A DNA stretch of 25,893 bases, from assembly GCA_964573255.1 (NCBI GenBank), contig CAZNJB010000043.1:1-25893 (forward strand), read 5' to 3'. A program made the position numbers and the translations under genes. The notes below the pieces were generated by a model. It was not told the origin of the DNA, ran no database searches, and saw only the letters and a program-made list of their open reading frames with translations. Below, one piece after another: positions 14,815-24,284 of the stretch. Each line of letters opens with the position of its first letter. Position 1 is the first letter of the stretch. The stretch is from CAYNUJ01 sp964573255. GTDB lineage: Bacteria; Bacteroidota; Ignavibacteria; Ignavibacteriales; Melioribacteraceae.

Positions 14815-17800
14815 CTATAATCTATCAATATATTGTTGTTCCTGAATTATTGCCAGCTTAAGAATCTTAGTTCCAATTCCAGGCATATCAATGTGTGCAA
14901 TATATACGCCGCTAGCAACAGGAAGCTCATCTTTATTATGGAGATTCCAATCAAGATATTGTGAAAGATCATCTTTTTCCAATTTTTTAATAAAAACACC
15001 GGATAAGGAGAATATTCTAATTATTGCATGTTTTGGTAATCCGGTGAAACGAACAAAACGAACGTATTTATTGGTTTCTAGCGAATTTGCACCAAAATAA
15101 GGGTTAGGAAATACCGTAATTTTATCTAAATTATTTTTAGCAACTGTAGGATCGCTGAAATTTTGAACACTACTATTATAAGCGAATTGATCTTCATCAT
15201 TCAATCCCATATAGGTACGAATCCTAATAACTACTCCTGAACCCGCTTGGGGTATATCACCATGGAAAACTAATCTTCCAAATTTGTGATCTTCTTGCTT
15301 AGAAGTTCCAGAAGTACTCTCTAAACTATCAGGATTAAGATCTGGATCAGTATATGCATATATTTGTTCCCAATCACCATTTGGTAATTGAGTCCATTGA
15401 CTGTCTTCAACTGCTTCACCTTCAGTCAACGATTTGTCTAATATTTTAATTATAAGACGCTTATCATCACTTGGATCATCAATGGTTCTACCAATATCCC
15501 AAATTTCAAAAGGTAAAGTACCTTTTCCTAATTCATTATTTTTTGTTGGTTTATCAGAGAACAATTTTGAAGTTGTATAGTACTGAGAAGTACCGGTAAA
15601 TCTTATCTCATAATAATTGTATTTTAATCCCTGTTTTAATGCTGTTTTCTGCCAAATTAGTCCTTTATTATCGGCAGATTTGATGTACCAATTACCATCT
15701 GGTGCAATAGCATTAGTGTCAATATCATAAAACACGTTTACAGGGGGATCTAGATCTACCCCTTGAGTGTTTCTCGCTTCAATAATATCTCTAACTCTAT
15801 AAGCAGTTGGCACAGCATTAAGGCTATCAAGCCCATAATTATTTACAATTACCATTAATCCATCAATAATTTTCTTATTTTCATCATCTGGACTAAAATC
15901 AGTTGAATTAGATATTACTGTATCAACAGTTGTGTTATTTGCTATTTGTCTTTCTACAGAATATGCAAGTGATTTTTCTCCTGTGGATGTGTCAACTACT
16001 ATTGTATCAAATTTTACAACATATTGTGCATCTATCATACCACTTGGATCAACCACTTTAAATTCAACCTTTGCATCACTTGTACCTTGTACATGATTAG
16101 ACAAAAGATTATCACCTAAACCAATAGATAAATTATCATCGGCATCTCTTCTACCAGGAAATACCTCAATAATCTTAGGAGGACTTTCCAAAAAGGCAGG
16201 AGTAATATCAGGTGATTTTGCAACAGCATAAGCTGTAACTGCAAAATAGTAAGGATTAGCATTAATGAGAGGACCATTTGTATAACTATCAGAAGTAATA
16301 TAATAACTTCTGAAAATTCCAGAATTCTCAGCTAAAATAACGGGAGCAATTATACGTTCACCATTTACCTTAACATAGTCCTCAACAACAGCAATATCAT
16401 TCTTCAAATCAAATATATTTAATAAATTTCCATTCTCAATATTTTGAGCTGTATTTCTGAATTGGAAAATCCTGTAACCTTCAAATTTGTAAAAACGATT
16501 ATCGTATGATTCTGCATTGTCTTCCCACCAAAGATTTACAAAACCATCACCCTCAAAGGCATGTAGCCTTGGTGTTGCAGGTGCAGGTGGGATATCAAAA
16601 TCAGCATCATAAGCAAACTGTGCTGCTTGATCTTTTATTTTTAATTCTTTAACGCTTTTAATATTACTGCTACTTCTACCAATAATTATTCCTATCACAA
16701 CTTCTTGAGTATCTCCCGGAGCTAATGTAAAAGGACCGGAAGACATCAAATGTCTTCTATCACCTGGCTTTTCACCACCTGGCCAGCCAGCTCCTTCATA
16801 CCAACCTGTTCCACGCACGGGATCACCCGCCAAACAGAATTTAACAGGGTTGTTTGTATGAGGATCAATAAATGGTTGACCATTCCATAGCTTACTACGT
16901 AAATAGTTATACATCTGTTCTGCCCCGGCAGCGGTGCCAAGATCAGGATCAGAATATGTTGGACTTCCATTTATATAGAATGAGTAACCAGTCATTGGAA
17001 GATTTTTATAACCACTTCTAAATTCACCTTTAAATTTAGCAACATCATTAGGATTTCCTGTTTTGACTATTGGACCCTGGAAAAAATCGTATCCAATCGC
17101 CGGAGGGTTAGCTCCATAATAACCGGCATCATCATTATCACCATTGTAAGTATATCCTAAACTTAGTGTCGTATCACATCCACTGAAATCATCATTTGCA
17201 TCACCAAGATCAGTATCTGACCAATAAGCTACATACATGCTATCAACAGTATTACTACCTTTATTGATCATTAAATATTTCTTAAATACAATATCTCCTA
17301 AATCACCTGTTCTGTTGAAAGCAAATGTAGTAACCTGGAATTCTAACCCAATTGGTTGAGTACCATATAAGAATTGAGTTCTTGATGCATCCAAATCATT
17401 CGCAACGAACCAAGCTACTTCATCTCCAACCCATTCTGGATGATCTCCATTTTCAGGATCATAAATGCCGTTACCATTTTCGTCCACCCAAGGAGCACCA
17501 TCATCAACTGGCCATTCATAAAAATCTTTCTTATATTCTTCATAATCAGGAATTCCATTATCATCATAATCGATAGTGGGATCAAATTCTTGCCAGTCTC
17601 TTCTAACTTTATAAATTCTATATTTAGGATCATTTGGATCCGTGGCTGTTCCGTCATCTTTGATCTTTCCTGCTTGCCATCCGTGACGATAAGTACTACC
17701 ACCAACCCTTATTTCACCACTTACTTTTCCACCGTAAACCAAACCATCCTCAAAAATTGCAGAAATCGTTGCTTGAGGACCACCAGGCCAGTAAAAACCG

Positions 17801-18018
17801 GATCCACCTGAAATTGGGTTATATGATCCGTCACCATTGTTCGAGAACCACATCCTACATTGGTTTACTGCAATAAATTTGTACAAATCATTTGTCATGA
17901 TTCTATCTTGATGTTTATCCTTCTTAGAATTACCACTCCCTTTGGGAGGTCCAGCTAACAAAGAAAAACTGAATCCAAAGATTAAAACAATCAAAAGAAT
18001 TCTATTTTTGTTAAACAT
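14815..18018 (-). CDS. Large secreted protein with T9SS type A-like C-terminal sorting domain
   Basis: From the ATG at 18018 this is 1067 residues. A TTG six bases upstream is too close to AGGAG, whereas the ATG is nine bases away. The signal peptide ends near SLLAG. Residues about 150-195 hold two Asp/Asn-rich loops (DYDDNGIPDYEEY, DENGNGIYDPENGD) like calcium-binding thrombospondin type 3 or EF-hand loops. A fibronectin III-like region follows at about 478-620 (TPRLHAFEGDGFVNLWWEDN). The last 104 residues, from KITVFPNPYFG to the Tyr/Ile-rich end, look like a type A sorting domain with an FPNPY opening. No enzyme motif was seen. It follows the TonB receptor by 17 bp and precedes a PorV-like barrel, so it is probably a surface-attached partner of that receptor. 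Confidence 0.85.
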   Translation of the reverse strand: MFNKNRILLIVLIFGFSFSLLAGPPKGSGNSKKDKHQDRIMTNDLYKFIAVNQCRMWFSNNGDGSYNPISGGSGFYWPGGPQATISAIFEDGLVYGGKVSGEIRVGGSTYRHGWQAGKIKDDGTATDPNDPKYRIYKVRRDWQEFDPTIDYDDNGIPDYEEYKKDFYEWPVDDGAPWVDENGNGIYDPENGDHPEWVGDEVAWFVANDLDASRTQFLYGTQPIGLEFQVTTFAFNRTGDLGDIVFKKYLMINKGSNTVDSMYVAYWSDTDLGDANDDFSGCDTTLSLGYTYNGDNDDAGYYGANPPAIGYDFFQGPIVKTGNPNDVAKFKGEFRSGYKNLPMTGYSFYINGSPTYSDPDLGTAAGAEQMYNYLRSKLWNGQPFIDPHTNNPVKFCLAGDPVRGTGWYEGAGWPGGEKPGDRRHLMSSGPFTLAPGDTQEVVIGIIIGRSSSNIKSVKELKIKDQAAQFAYDADFDIPPAPATPRLHAFEGDGFVNLWWEDNAESYDNRFYKFEGYRIFQFRNTAQNIENGNLLNIFDLKNDIAVVEDYVKVNGERIIAPVILAENSGIFRSYYITSDSYTNGPLINANPYYFAVTAYAVAKSPDITPAFLESPPKIIEVFPGRRDADDNLSIGLGDNLLSNHVQGTSDAKVEFKVVDPSGMIDAQYVVKFDTIVVDTSTGEKSLAYSVERQIANNTTVDTVISNSTDFSPDDENKKIIDGLMVIVNNYGLDSLNAVPTAYRVRDIIEARNTQGVDLDPPVNVFYDIDTNAIAPDGNWYIKSADNKGLIWQKTALKQGLKYNYYEIRFTGTSQYYTTSKLFSDKPTKNNELGKGTLPFEIWDIGRTIDDPSDDKRLIIKILDKSLTEGEAVEDSQWTQLPNGDWEQIYAYTDPDLNPDSLESTSGTSKQEDHKFGRLVFHGDIPQAGSGVVIRIRTYMGLNDEDQFAYNSSVQNFSDPTVAKNNLDKITVFPNPYFGANSLETNKYVRFVRFTGLPKHAIIRIFSLSGVFIKKLEKDDLSQYLDWNLHNKDELPVASGVYIAHIDMPGIGTKILKLAIIQEQQYIDRL

Positions 18019-18035
18019 TGTCAAAATCTCCTACA

Positions 18036-20918
18036 TTAATATATTAATTTAATACCTACATTAATTTGCCGCGGAGGTCCAAAGTGGTCGGCATTATAAC
18101 TCATTTCTCTATACACTTTGGCATATAAATCAGCAACTTCTTGTCCATAATTAAGCCTATAACCTTCATATTTTGATCGGCCTTCTGGGCTTGCAAGCCA
18201 ACCATCATCCGTGGCATCACCCGAAGTATTAAATACATCAATTACATTCTTTGTATTTAGAAGATTAATTACCCATGCGTATATATTAAATCTAAGACCG
18301 CCTAAAGTAAAGGATTTGTCAATCTTCGTATCAATCTGGAATGTCCAGGGAGTTTGAGATGCATTAAGTGGTTCCAGTGGGACTCTTGAATTACCAAAAC
18401 CTTCCCATCTTGTATAATTAAATCCACTTGTGAAGCCTAATGTAAAGTTCATACCAAAATTAGAAAATATTTTCGAACCTAAAATCTCAGGTCCATCATT
18501 GTCGGAAAAACGGTAATCAATATTTATAAATCCACGATGAGTTTGGTTAAAATCAAGTGGTGCTACTTGCAATGGGAAAAACGGATCGGAAGTTGGGGAT
18601 TGCCATATAGCTCTAAATGCTGAAGATGGATTAGAACCTGTTCCTCTAGCATCTGAGAAAGTATATGAAGCTTGCATCGCCAACCTTGAGGTTCTTCTCA
18701 GATCCAATTTTAATTCGAATCCCTTAACAGTACTAAAATCGCCGTTTACCCAAGCATAATATAAACCATGCTGCGCTCCAGATTCTGCAAAAATGGACCT
18801 TTCTTGAACCTGATCTTTTATATCTTTATAGAATCCGGTAATATCAAAAGCAAAATTATCACCAAGTTGCTGTCTAAAACCAATTTCGTAGGAAGTTGTT
18901 TTTTCCGGTTTAAGTCCAAAGCCAACCGGTTGACTAACTGCTAAACCTCCTTTTATGAAATCAGCTAAAACATTATAACCTAAATAAATATCCCTTAATC
19001 TCGACTGTTGAATGAATTTTCCATATTGAGCATGGAAAACAGTTCTATCAGTTACAGGGAATGAGAAACCTAACCTAGGACTTATTTGCTTTGTTGCAGG
19101 TACATCAACCAAATGAGATTGATCAATTTCCCCATTTTTATCAAATTTTATATTATTTGGATTGTCAAAGTTCTTGGAATCTGTAAAGATATAATCAAAC
19201 CTAAAACCAATTTGAAGAACTAAATCAGAAAATTCCATTTTGTCTTGAACAAAAATAGCACCAAATTCAGGATGTTTAGCTCTTAAACCTCCTTCATCAG
19301 TTTTGTTTCCATATACATTATATCCATAATTATCAAGAAACAAGTATTTATCAAGTACATTACCATCGGCAATTGCCAAATTATTTGCGGCAATATTAAT
19401 AGTAGAATTCCTGCCAATCGAATATCTTCTAATTGTATATCTATCATATTCAAAACCAGCTTTTAATTCATGGTGGTCGCCTAACTGATAAAGTATAGAA
19501 AACTTACCACCAAATCTTTCTGTTCTTTGCTTGCGATATCCCTGAATCGGAGCATCGCTAGGCATAAATGTCCAACCAAATGCTCTTAATTCAGCTGGCA
19601 GTTGACCTTCAGTTCTAAATGGACGTCCAAGTTGTGCATTCAGTATTGAATCTCCATAAGCAGTAATATTATGCTTTAAAAATGGGTCCATATCTACATA
19701 AAAATCACTAAAGTAATTGAAGATTATATCGTAAAATGCTTTATTGCCAAGCACATGGGTGAATTTTAAACTGGATGAAATTGTATAGTCTTCATGTAAA
19801 CCTGTACTGTTTCGAGCATGGTATTCATCTTTATTATTCATATCAATACCATTACGACGTTCTGTACGCTTAAAATTTGCATTTAATCGGAATGAAATCG
19901 GATTAAGGTCCCATAAAAGATTTCCTAAAACCTGATAGCGATTATTCAAATAACCTAATAAATAGCCATCAGGAATATGAACGCTAACTTCAGTACCAAC
20001 CGAAGGATCATACAATTTATCATAATCAATTCCCTGATAAAATTTAGCCGGTGACCTTCTGAATTGATTACTTGCAGCCAAATAAAATCTTAACTTTTTG
20101 TAGCTTGGTAGAATCGGACCTCCCAATGTAAACACATATTCACTATATCCGTATGAATAACCACCTAAATATTTTTCACCAACTTTTTTAAAATTATCAG
20201 TAATTGTTTCGAAAGAAAATTCGTATTTTTCACGTCCCGTTCTTGTTTGAGTAGAAATAATACCGCCATTCGCTCCACCAAATTCAGCAGAGTAACCTCC
20301 AGATTGCACCTGGATTTCTTCAATAGCGTTATTTATTACATCAGTTTGCGCCCCTCCAAATACAGGATTATTTACTAGAACCCCATCTATATAATAAGCA
20401 GTTTCGTCACCACGACTACCTCTAACATGAAGATTGCCGTTTTGACTTACTACACCAGCTTGTTGAGCAACTATAGCATTTACACCACGTACAGGAAGGT
20501 TTTCAATGTCCTCTGATTTCACAAGACTAGTTGAGTTTGTGATATTTTTATCAACAAGTGGTTTAGTTGCTGTTACAACTATTGTTTCTGTTTGGAATTC
20601 CTCAGAAACAAGTGAAAAGTCAACTTGTGATGTTAAGTTAACTGAAACTCTTACATTCTTAATAATTTGTTCTTTATATCCAATATAGCTAGCTTTCAAA
20701 GTATAGGTACCCGGATTAACATTCAGAATAAAAAAGTTACCATCAATATCCGTAGCAGCACCAAGACTAGTACCTACTACAATTACATTCGCCCCAATCA
20801 AGGGTTCATTTGTAGTTCTATCAACTACACGCCCAGTTATTTTACCAACCTGAGCATATGTAACTACTTGGAAAAGAAAAGCTAAAAATAGGATTATTAA
20901 TTTCTGTTTTCTTATCAT
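18036..20918 (-). CDS. TonB-dependent outer-membrane receptor with carboxypeptidase-regulatory-like domain
   Basis: This 960-residue receptor imports a ligand across the outer membrane using TonB energy. In order it shows a signal peptide (cleavage near YA-QVGK, residue 22), a carboxypeptidase regulatory-like beta-sandwich at about 25-105 (GRVVDRTTNEPLIGANVIV), a TonB-box-like ETIVVTA at 111-117, a plug domain at about 125-235 (HVRGSRGDETAYYIDGVLV) and a 22-strand-type barrel ending INVGIKLIY. It lacks the SusC-type context: no SusD gene follows. The start has GAGGA seven bases upstream. It follows the lipoprotein gene by 24 bp. The substrate is unknown. Confidence 0.93.
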   Translation of the reverse strand: MIRKQKLIILFLAFLFQVVTYAQVGKITGRVVDRTTNEPLIGANVIVVGTSLGAATDIDGNFFILNVNPGTYTLKASYIGYKEQIIKNVRVSVNLTSQVDFSLVSEEFQTETIVVTATKPLVDKNITNSTSLVKSEDIENLPVRGVNAIVAQQAGVVSQNGNLHVRGSRGDETAYYIDGVLVNNPVFGGAQTDVINNAIEEIQVQSGGYSAEFGGANGGIISTQTRTGREKYEFSFETITDNFKKVGEKYLGGYSYGYSEYVFTLGGPILPSYKKLRFYLAASNQFRRSPAKFYQGIDYDKLYDPSVGTEVSVHIPDGYLLGYLNNRYQVLGNLLWDLNPISFRLNANFKRTERRNGIDMNNKDEYHARNSTGLHEDYTISSSLKFTHVLGNKAFYDIIFNYFSDFYVDMDPFLKHNITAYGDSILNAQLGRPFRTEGQLPAELRAFGWTFMPSDAPIQGYRKQRTERFGGKFSILYQLGDHHELKAGFEYDRYTIRRYSIGRNSTINIAANNLAIADGNVLDKYLFLDNYGYNVYGNKTDEGGLRAKHPEFGAIFVQDKMEFSDLVLQIGFRFDYIFTDSKNFDNPNNIKFDKNGEIDQSHLVDVPATKQISPRLGFSFPVTDRTVFHAQYGKFIQQSRLRDIYLGYNVLADFIKGGLAVSQPVGFGLKPEKTTSYEIGFRQQLGDNFAFDITGFYKDIKDQVQERSIFAESGAQHGLYYAWVNGDFSTVKGFELKLDLRRTSRLAMQASYTFSDARGTGSNPSSAFRAIWQSPTSDPFFPLQVAPLDFNQTHRGFINIDYRFSDNDGPEILGSKIFSNFGMNFTLGFTSGFNYTRWEGFGNSRVPLEPLNASQTPWTFQIDTKIDKSFTLGGLRFNIYAWVINLLNTKNVIDVFNTSGDATDDGWLASPEGRSKYEGYRLNYGQEVADLYAKVYREMSYNADHFGPPRQINVGIKLIY

Positions 20919-20942
20919 TGTCTTATCCTCTACTAATTAGAA

Positions 20943-21680
20943 CTATTTACTTTGTGGGGGTAAAGGATCTTGCGAATCGACTGTAAAATCAAAATTCGCT
21001 GGTCCGCCATTTGAAATAATATAATAATTCTTTTTCGATCCAATATCTACAATAACTTCATTCGTGTCAGTTAATGAAACAGCCGATAAAAGATATGAAC
21101 CCTTAGCCACAATATGTAATTCTTTATCAAATTGTTTTAGTGTCGAAGTGCTATCAAATGGTACATATACATTATTTGTATCTTTTGCCGATAAATAAAA
21201 TTTAATATCTTCATCCAAAGAATCATTTGGAGACAAAGTTAGAAGATTTACAAACCTTACAAAAGATGTGTCCAGAGGTGGAGTGTTGTCTGGTATATAA
21301 ACTTTGCTATCCCTATACAGCTTAAATTTAATATTATTTACGTTTTGATCAAAATATCCAGAAAACAGTATTGTTTCCTGTTCATATGAAATTATAGAAA
21401 TTGGTCTAGAATATAAAGTATCTCCATTATCATTGGTTATGACAAAATGGCGATTTCCTGAAGTTACACGAAAATAATTAGTTATGCCATTTTGTCCTAA
21501 GCTTTCAATAAACTTGTCATCAATCGATAATTTAAAACTGCTTTGATTTGTAAAGTTCCCAACTCTTATAATTGAGTAAGGGGTTTTTACTGGAGCTATA
21601 AAAGGCTCTTCGACACAACTAGCTAATAGAAAACTAAAGACAAAAACACATGAAAAAATTAGTAATTTTAGTTTCATCAT
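20943..21680 (-). CDS. DUF4397-like outer-membrane or periplasmic lipoprotein
   Basis: This 245-residue protein has a lipoprotein signal with the lipobox LASC, so C22 should be lipidated. The mature part appears to hold two similar beta-rich halves. The first is YSIIRVGNFTNQSSFKLSID (about 35-54) onward, the second SFVRFVNLLTLSPNDSLDED (about 139-158) onward, each with 'RVGN/RFVN' then a short strand pattern as in DUF4397. The family assignment is tentative. It is the first gene of the operon with the TonB receptor, where SusD-type lipoproteins often sit, but it is too short and lacks SusD helices. The second Met at 21677 is an alternative start. Confidence 0.75.
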   Translation of the reverse strand: MMKLKLLIFSCVFVFSFLLASCVEEPFIAPVKTPYSIIRVGNFTNQSSFKLSIDDKFIESLGQNGITNYFRVTSGNRHFVITNDNGDTLYSRPISIISYEQETILFSGYFDQNVNNIKFKLYRDSKVYIPDNTPPLDTSFVRFVNLLTLSPNDSLDEDIKFYLSAKDTNNVYVPFDSTSTLKQFDKELHIVAKGSYLLSAVSLTDTNEVIVDIGSKKNYYIISNGGPANFDFTVDSQDPLPPQSK

Positions 21681-21703
21681 TGCACCATAAAATTATTATT
21701 AAT

Positions 21704-21720
21704 TATCTGCTTCGATAAAA
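21704..21720 (-). promoter_or_regulatory. Shared upstream element, copy 2
   Basis: The minus strand reads TTTTATCGAAGCAGATA, 23 bp before the lipoprotein ATG and just downstream of the preceding gene's hairpin. It differs at one base from the sequence at 11913-11929. Because it lies where a promoter would be needed, it may be part of one. Confidence 0.2.
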
Positions 21721-21737
21721 GCAAAAATATGACAAGA

Positions 21738-21762
21738 TGGGCTGTTCATAAAGAACAGCCCA
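21738..21762 (-). terminator. Hairpin after the T9SS-sorted protein gene
   Basis: TGGGCTGTTC and GAACAGCCCA form a perfect 10-bp stem around a 5-nt loop, 25 bp after the stop of the 738-residue gene. On the minus strand the U-rich stretch comes late (ATCTTGTCATATTTTT), so it is a weaker intrinsic terminator than the one at 13660. It most likely separates this gene from the lipoprotein/receptor operon. Confidence 0.65.
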
Positions 21763-21787
21763 CCAAAGTACAACTTCTTATATCTAA

Positions 21788-24004
21788 TTACTTGAGAAGC
21801 ATCATTTTTTTGGAACTTACAAAGTTACCAGCTTTAATTTGATAAATGTAGATTCCAGATGCTAATTGAGAAGCATCGAAGTTAACTTCATATGCACCTG
21901 CATCTTTTACTTCATTTATCAAAGTAGCAACTTCGCGACCGAGAACATCAAATACTTTTAACGTTACATCAGATTTTTGAGGAAGTGAAAATTTGATAAC
22001 CGTACTAGGGTTAAAAGGATTAGGATAGTTTTGCGATAATTCGAAAACTTCCGGAGTTAAACCGTCAACTTTCTCAACAGAAACAATACGAGCACCGAAC
22101 CAGTTCATTGCTTGAACTTGAGGAGCAGTGGAGCTGAATCCATACCAATAGTACTGAGCCTCAGGTGCATCTAAAGAAAGTGGGTCAAAAGTACAAAATA
22201 CAATTTTATTCCCATTTGCCAATACCCTGCTACCACCAATATTGTATGTATTACCATCAGCACCGGTTGCAGTCATAAATACCTCAACATCACTCAAGAA
22301 ATCAGCACCATCTAACCAGTTGGCTTGGCTAATTTCGTAAGCCGGATAATACCACATTGTATCACCTGTTGCAGCAAAAAGTGTTGCAAGAGAATCACCA
22401 ATAAGTGTTCCGGCAACAGGAGCTACTTGAGAGGGTAATGACTGATCACCACTAGCAGCATTAATATCGTTATATTCTGTAGAAACACCGAGAATGTCAT
22501 AATGGAAATCACCAGCAGAGTGATCTAAAGATGCTGGCCAGCCAGATTGAGCACCCATCCACTCGTCACCGGCTAAGAAATAGTTATGACTTCCATCTGC
22601 ATCCAACCATGCTCTAACTACAGCATTATTGATTTCATTTGGACCGGCTGTAGCAATTTCGAATAAGTTTGTATAATTGTTCAATAACTCAGCAGTTAAT
22701 GGACCATATGACCATACATCATGCCACCATTCAATTACAGTATAACTTGTAAAGTCATCGTGTCCGAAATAGTATGATTGAGGATATCCAGCCGGTTTAG
22801 TATAACCGTTAAATGCTAACAAACTGGGAGCTGTTGGCTCAAAAATATTATAACCAACTGTTCCACTTTGTGTGCTATTACCATTCACATCAGTAGCAGT
22901 AATATAATAGTCTATATGTGTTCCGGGAGCTTGTCCAGGAATATTCGCGCTATATAAGTCGCCATTTGCGGTCATTGCAACTTCGGTAAAATTAGTACCA
23001 TCTGTACTATACCATAAAGAAGCGCTTGCAACGCCAGCATTGCCACCGGATGGATTATCATCAGTAATTGTAGCTTCAACAGTACGAGCATCTTGACTTA
23101 AGGTTGTAGCTAATACTGACATATCAGAAATTACAGGAGCTCTGTCCCCAGTTAATTCAACTGCAAGAACGAAATCCCAAGTATATTTTCTTGTCCACCA
23201 ACCGAAATCAAGTTCACCTGGATTACGCTCATGTGCATAATATTTAAATCCAGGAATGCCAACACCATTATCGGCATAGAATCCGATACGTTCTGCATCT
23301 ACATCCATATTAGGGCTTTCGTGTTTCACTACAACACCAACAATGTCACCTTGTAAAACCTCAGGTTCAAAAAGAATATTCATATCAACCCACTGATAGC
23401 CAACATTTGGATCAGGAACTACTGGGAAACCGTCTCCACCATCTGACCATAAATCCTCAGCAAAAGGACTACCTAAGCCACTTCCTTCTAAATCAACCCA
23501 ATCGCCGCTTCTATCGCCATCATCTAAAAATGCAGTAGCGTCATTATAACCGTTTCCAACAGCTTCATAATAACCCCAGCGAGTTACGCCTGCATTCATA
23601 ATTTGTTCTTTAGTCCAGGCTAATTTGACTAATTTAACAGATGCTGGTTGAGCACCATCATTCACATACGTATGAAAAGCAGCACCTTTTATAGTCATGT
23701 CTGCAGGTGCTTCAAACCATTGAACCATTCTATCTTGACCAAAGAAACCGAAATTGACAGAAGGCGGAACATTCCAAGATAAAGTATCAAATGTCCCCTC
23801 AGTCGTATTATATGATTTCTTTTTGAAGACTACAGAATTTGGATTGTTTTTTTGGAAAATAGGTTGAATTTCGCTCGATAGAATACCTGGAGCTTCACCA
23901 GGCTTCATGATTTTTCCATCAGCTCTCAATATTGCTTGGTTTTGAGCGAATAGCGTAGTGCTAAACGCAAACGCGAGTAAGAAAATAGAAAGTCTTTTTA
24001 TCAT
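21788..24004 (-). CDS. Secreted protein with Ig/FN3-like domain and T9SS type A sorting domain
   Basis: This 738-residue protein has a signal peptide cleaved probably after A20 (TLFA-QN). Residues about 70-288 are a Gly/Asp/Trp-rich beta region without recognised motifs. Residues 289-388 look like a fibronectin III or Ig-like domain (PGTHIDYYITATDVNGNSTQ). Residues about 391-520 (SYTVIEWWHDVWSYGPLTAE, later FLAGDEWMGAQ) may be an alpha/beta domain like those beside secreted peptidases, a weak call. Residues 656-738 are a clear type A sorting domain, from LSQNYPNPFNPSTVIKFSLP to the end SSKKMMLLK, so it should be exported by the type 9 system and kept on the surface. The ATG has AAGGAG just upstream. 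It stands alone between a possible promoter and a hairpin. Confidence 0.88.
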   Translation of the reverse strand: MIKRLSIFLLAFAFSTTLFAQNQAILRADGKIMKPGEAPGILSSEIQPIFQKNNPNSVVFKKKSYNTTEGTFDTLSWNVPPSVNFGFFGQDRMVQWFEAPADMTIKGAAFHTYVNDGAQPASVKLVKLAWTKEQIMNAGVTRWGYYEAVGNGYNDATAFLDDGDRSGDWVDLEGSGLGSPFAEDLWSDGGDGFPVVPDPNVGYQWVDMNILFEPEVLQGDIVGVVVKHESPNMDVDAERIGFYADNGVGIPGFKYYAHERNPGELDFGWWTRKYTWDFVLAVELTGDRAPVISDMSVLATTLSQDARTVEATITDDNPSGGNAGVASASLWYSTDGTNFTEVAMTANGDLYSANIPGQAPGTHIDYYITATDVNGNSTQSGTVGYNIFEPTAPSLLAFNGYTKPAGYPQSYYFGHDDFTSYTVIEWWHDVWSYGPLTAELLNNYTNLFEIATAGPNEINNAVVRAWLDADGSHNYFLAGDEWMGAQSGWPASLDHSAGDFHYDILGVSTEYNDINAASGDQSLPSQVAPVAGTLIGDSLATLFAATGDTMWYYPAYEISQANWLDGADFLSDVEVFMTATGADGNTYNIGGSRVLANGNKIVFCTFDPLSLDAPEAQYYWYGFSSTAPQVQAMNWFGARIVSVEKVDGLTPEVFELSQNYPNPFNPSTVIKFSLPQKSDVTLKVFDVLGREVATLINEVKDAGAYEVNFDASQLASGIYIYQIKAGNFVSSKKMMLLK

Positions 24005-24105
24005 AACTTTCTCCTTGTTAATGAGTGGATAGTTAATTAATTATTATTAAAACTTATTCTTTTGTGTTAAGTTAAAATAAAAAAGAACGAGAAAAGATAT
24101 TTTTC

Positions 24106-24140
24106 TACTAAGCAAGGTTCAAAATAATATAAACTTAGTA
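24106..24140 (-). repeat. Inverted repeat in the leader of the T9SS gene
   Basis: TACTAAG and CTTAGTA form 7-bp perfect arms 21 bp apart, about 100-135 bp before the ATG at 24004. The long AT-rich loop makes a stable RNA hairpin doubtful. It could be an operator or chance. Confidence 0.2.
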
Positions 24141-24221
24141 TTTAATCAAGTAGCTTTTTTTATGTTTTCTTTAACCTACCCGAATGGTTATTCTGATTAA
24201 AGAAAGTCAATTTTTACGCAA

Positions 24222-24250
24222 AAAATAATACACTTCATTATCATTGTCAA
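24222..24250 (-). promoter_or_regulatory. Possible promoter of the 738-residue T9SS gene
   Basis: On the minus strand TTGACA (24250-24245) and TATTTT (24227-24222) are 17 bp apart. The second overlaps TATTTTTTG, one base longer than the Bacteroidota -7 consensus TAnnTTTG. Transcription from here would give a leader of about 210 nt. It lies just after the serA stop, where a new promoter is expected. Confidence 0.35.
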
Positions 24251-24284
24251 GAGTATTACGATTAGATACCAATTAATTACCCTA

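Noticed and set aside
17440..17811. Open frame of 123 codons on the plus strand
   Set aside because: It lies wholly opposite the large T9SS gene, is rich in Ile and Ser as expected for antisense of an Asp/Asn-rich gene, and lacks a ribosome binding site.
18036..21680. SusC/SusD glycan uptake pair
   Set aside because: The receptor has the regulatory-like domain and plug, but the neighbouring lipoprotein is 245 residues of beta structure without SusD's helical repeats, and no glycan enzymes are nearby.
24106..24140. Terminator for serA
   Set aside because: The arms are only 7 bp with a 21-nt AT-rich loop and lie about 145 bp after the serA stop. No better hairpin was found, so the serA terminator is not identified.
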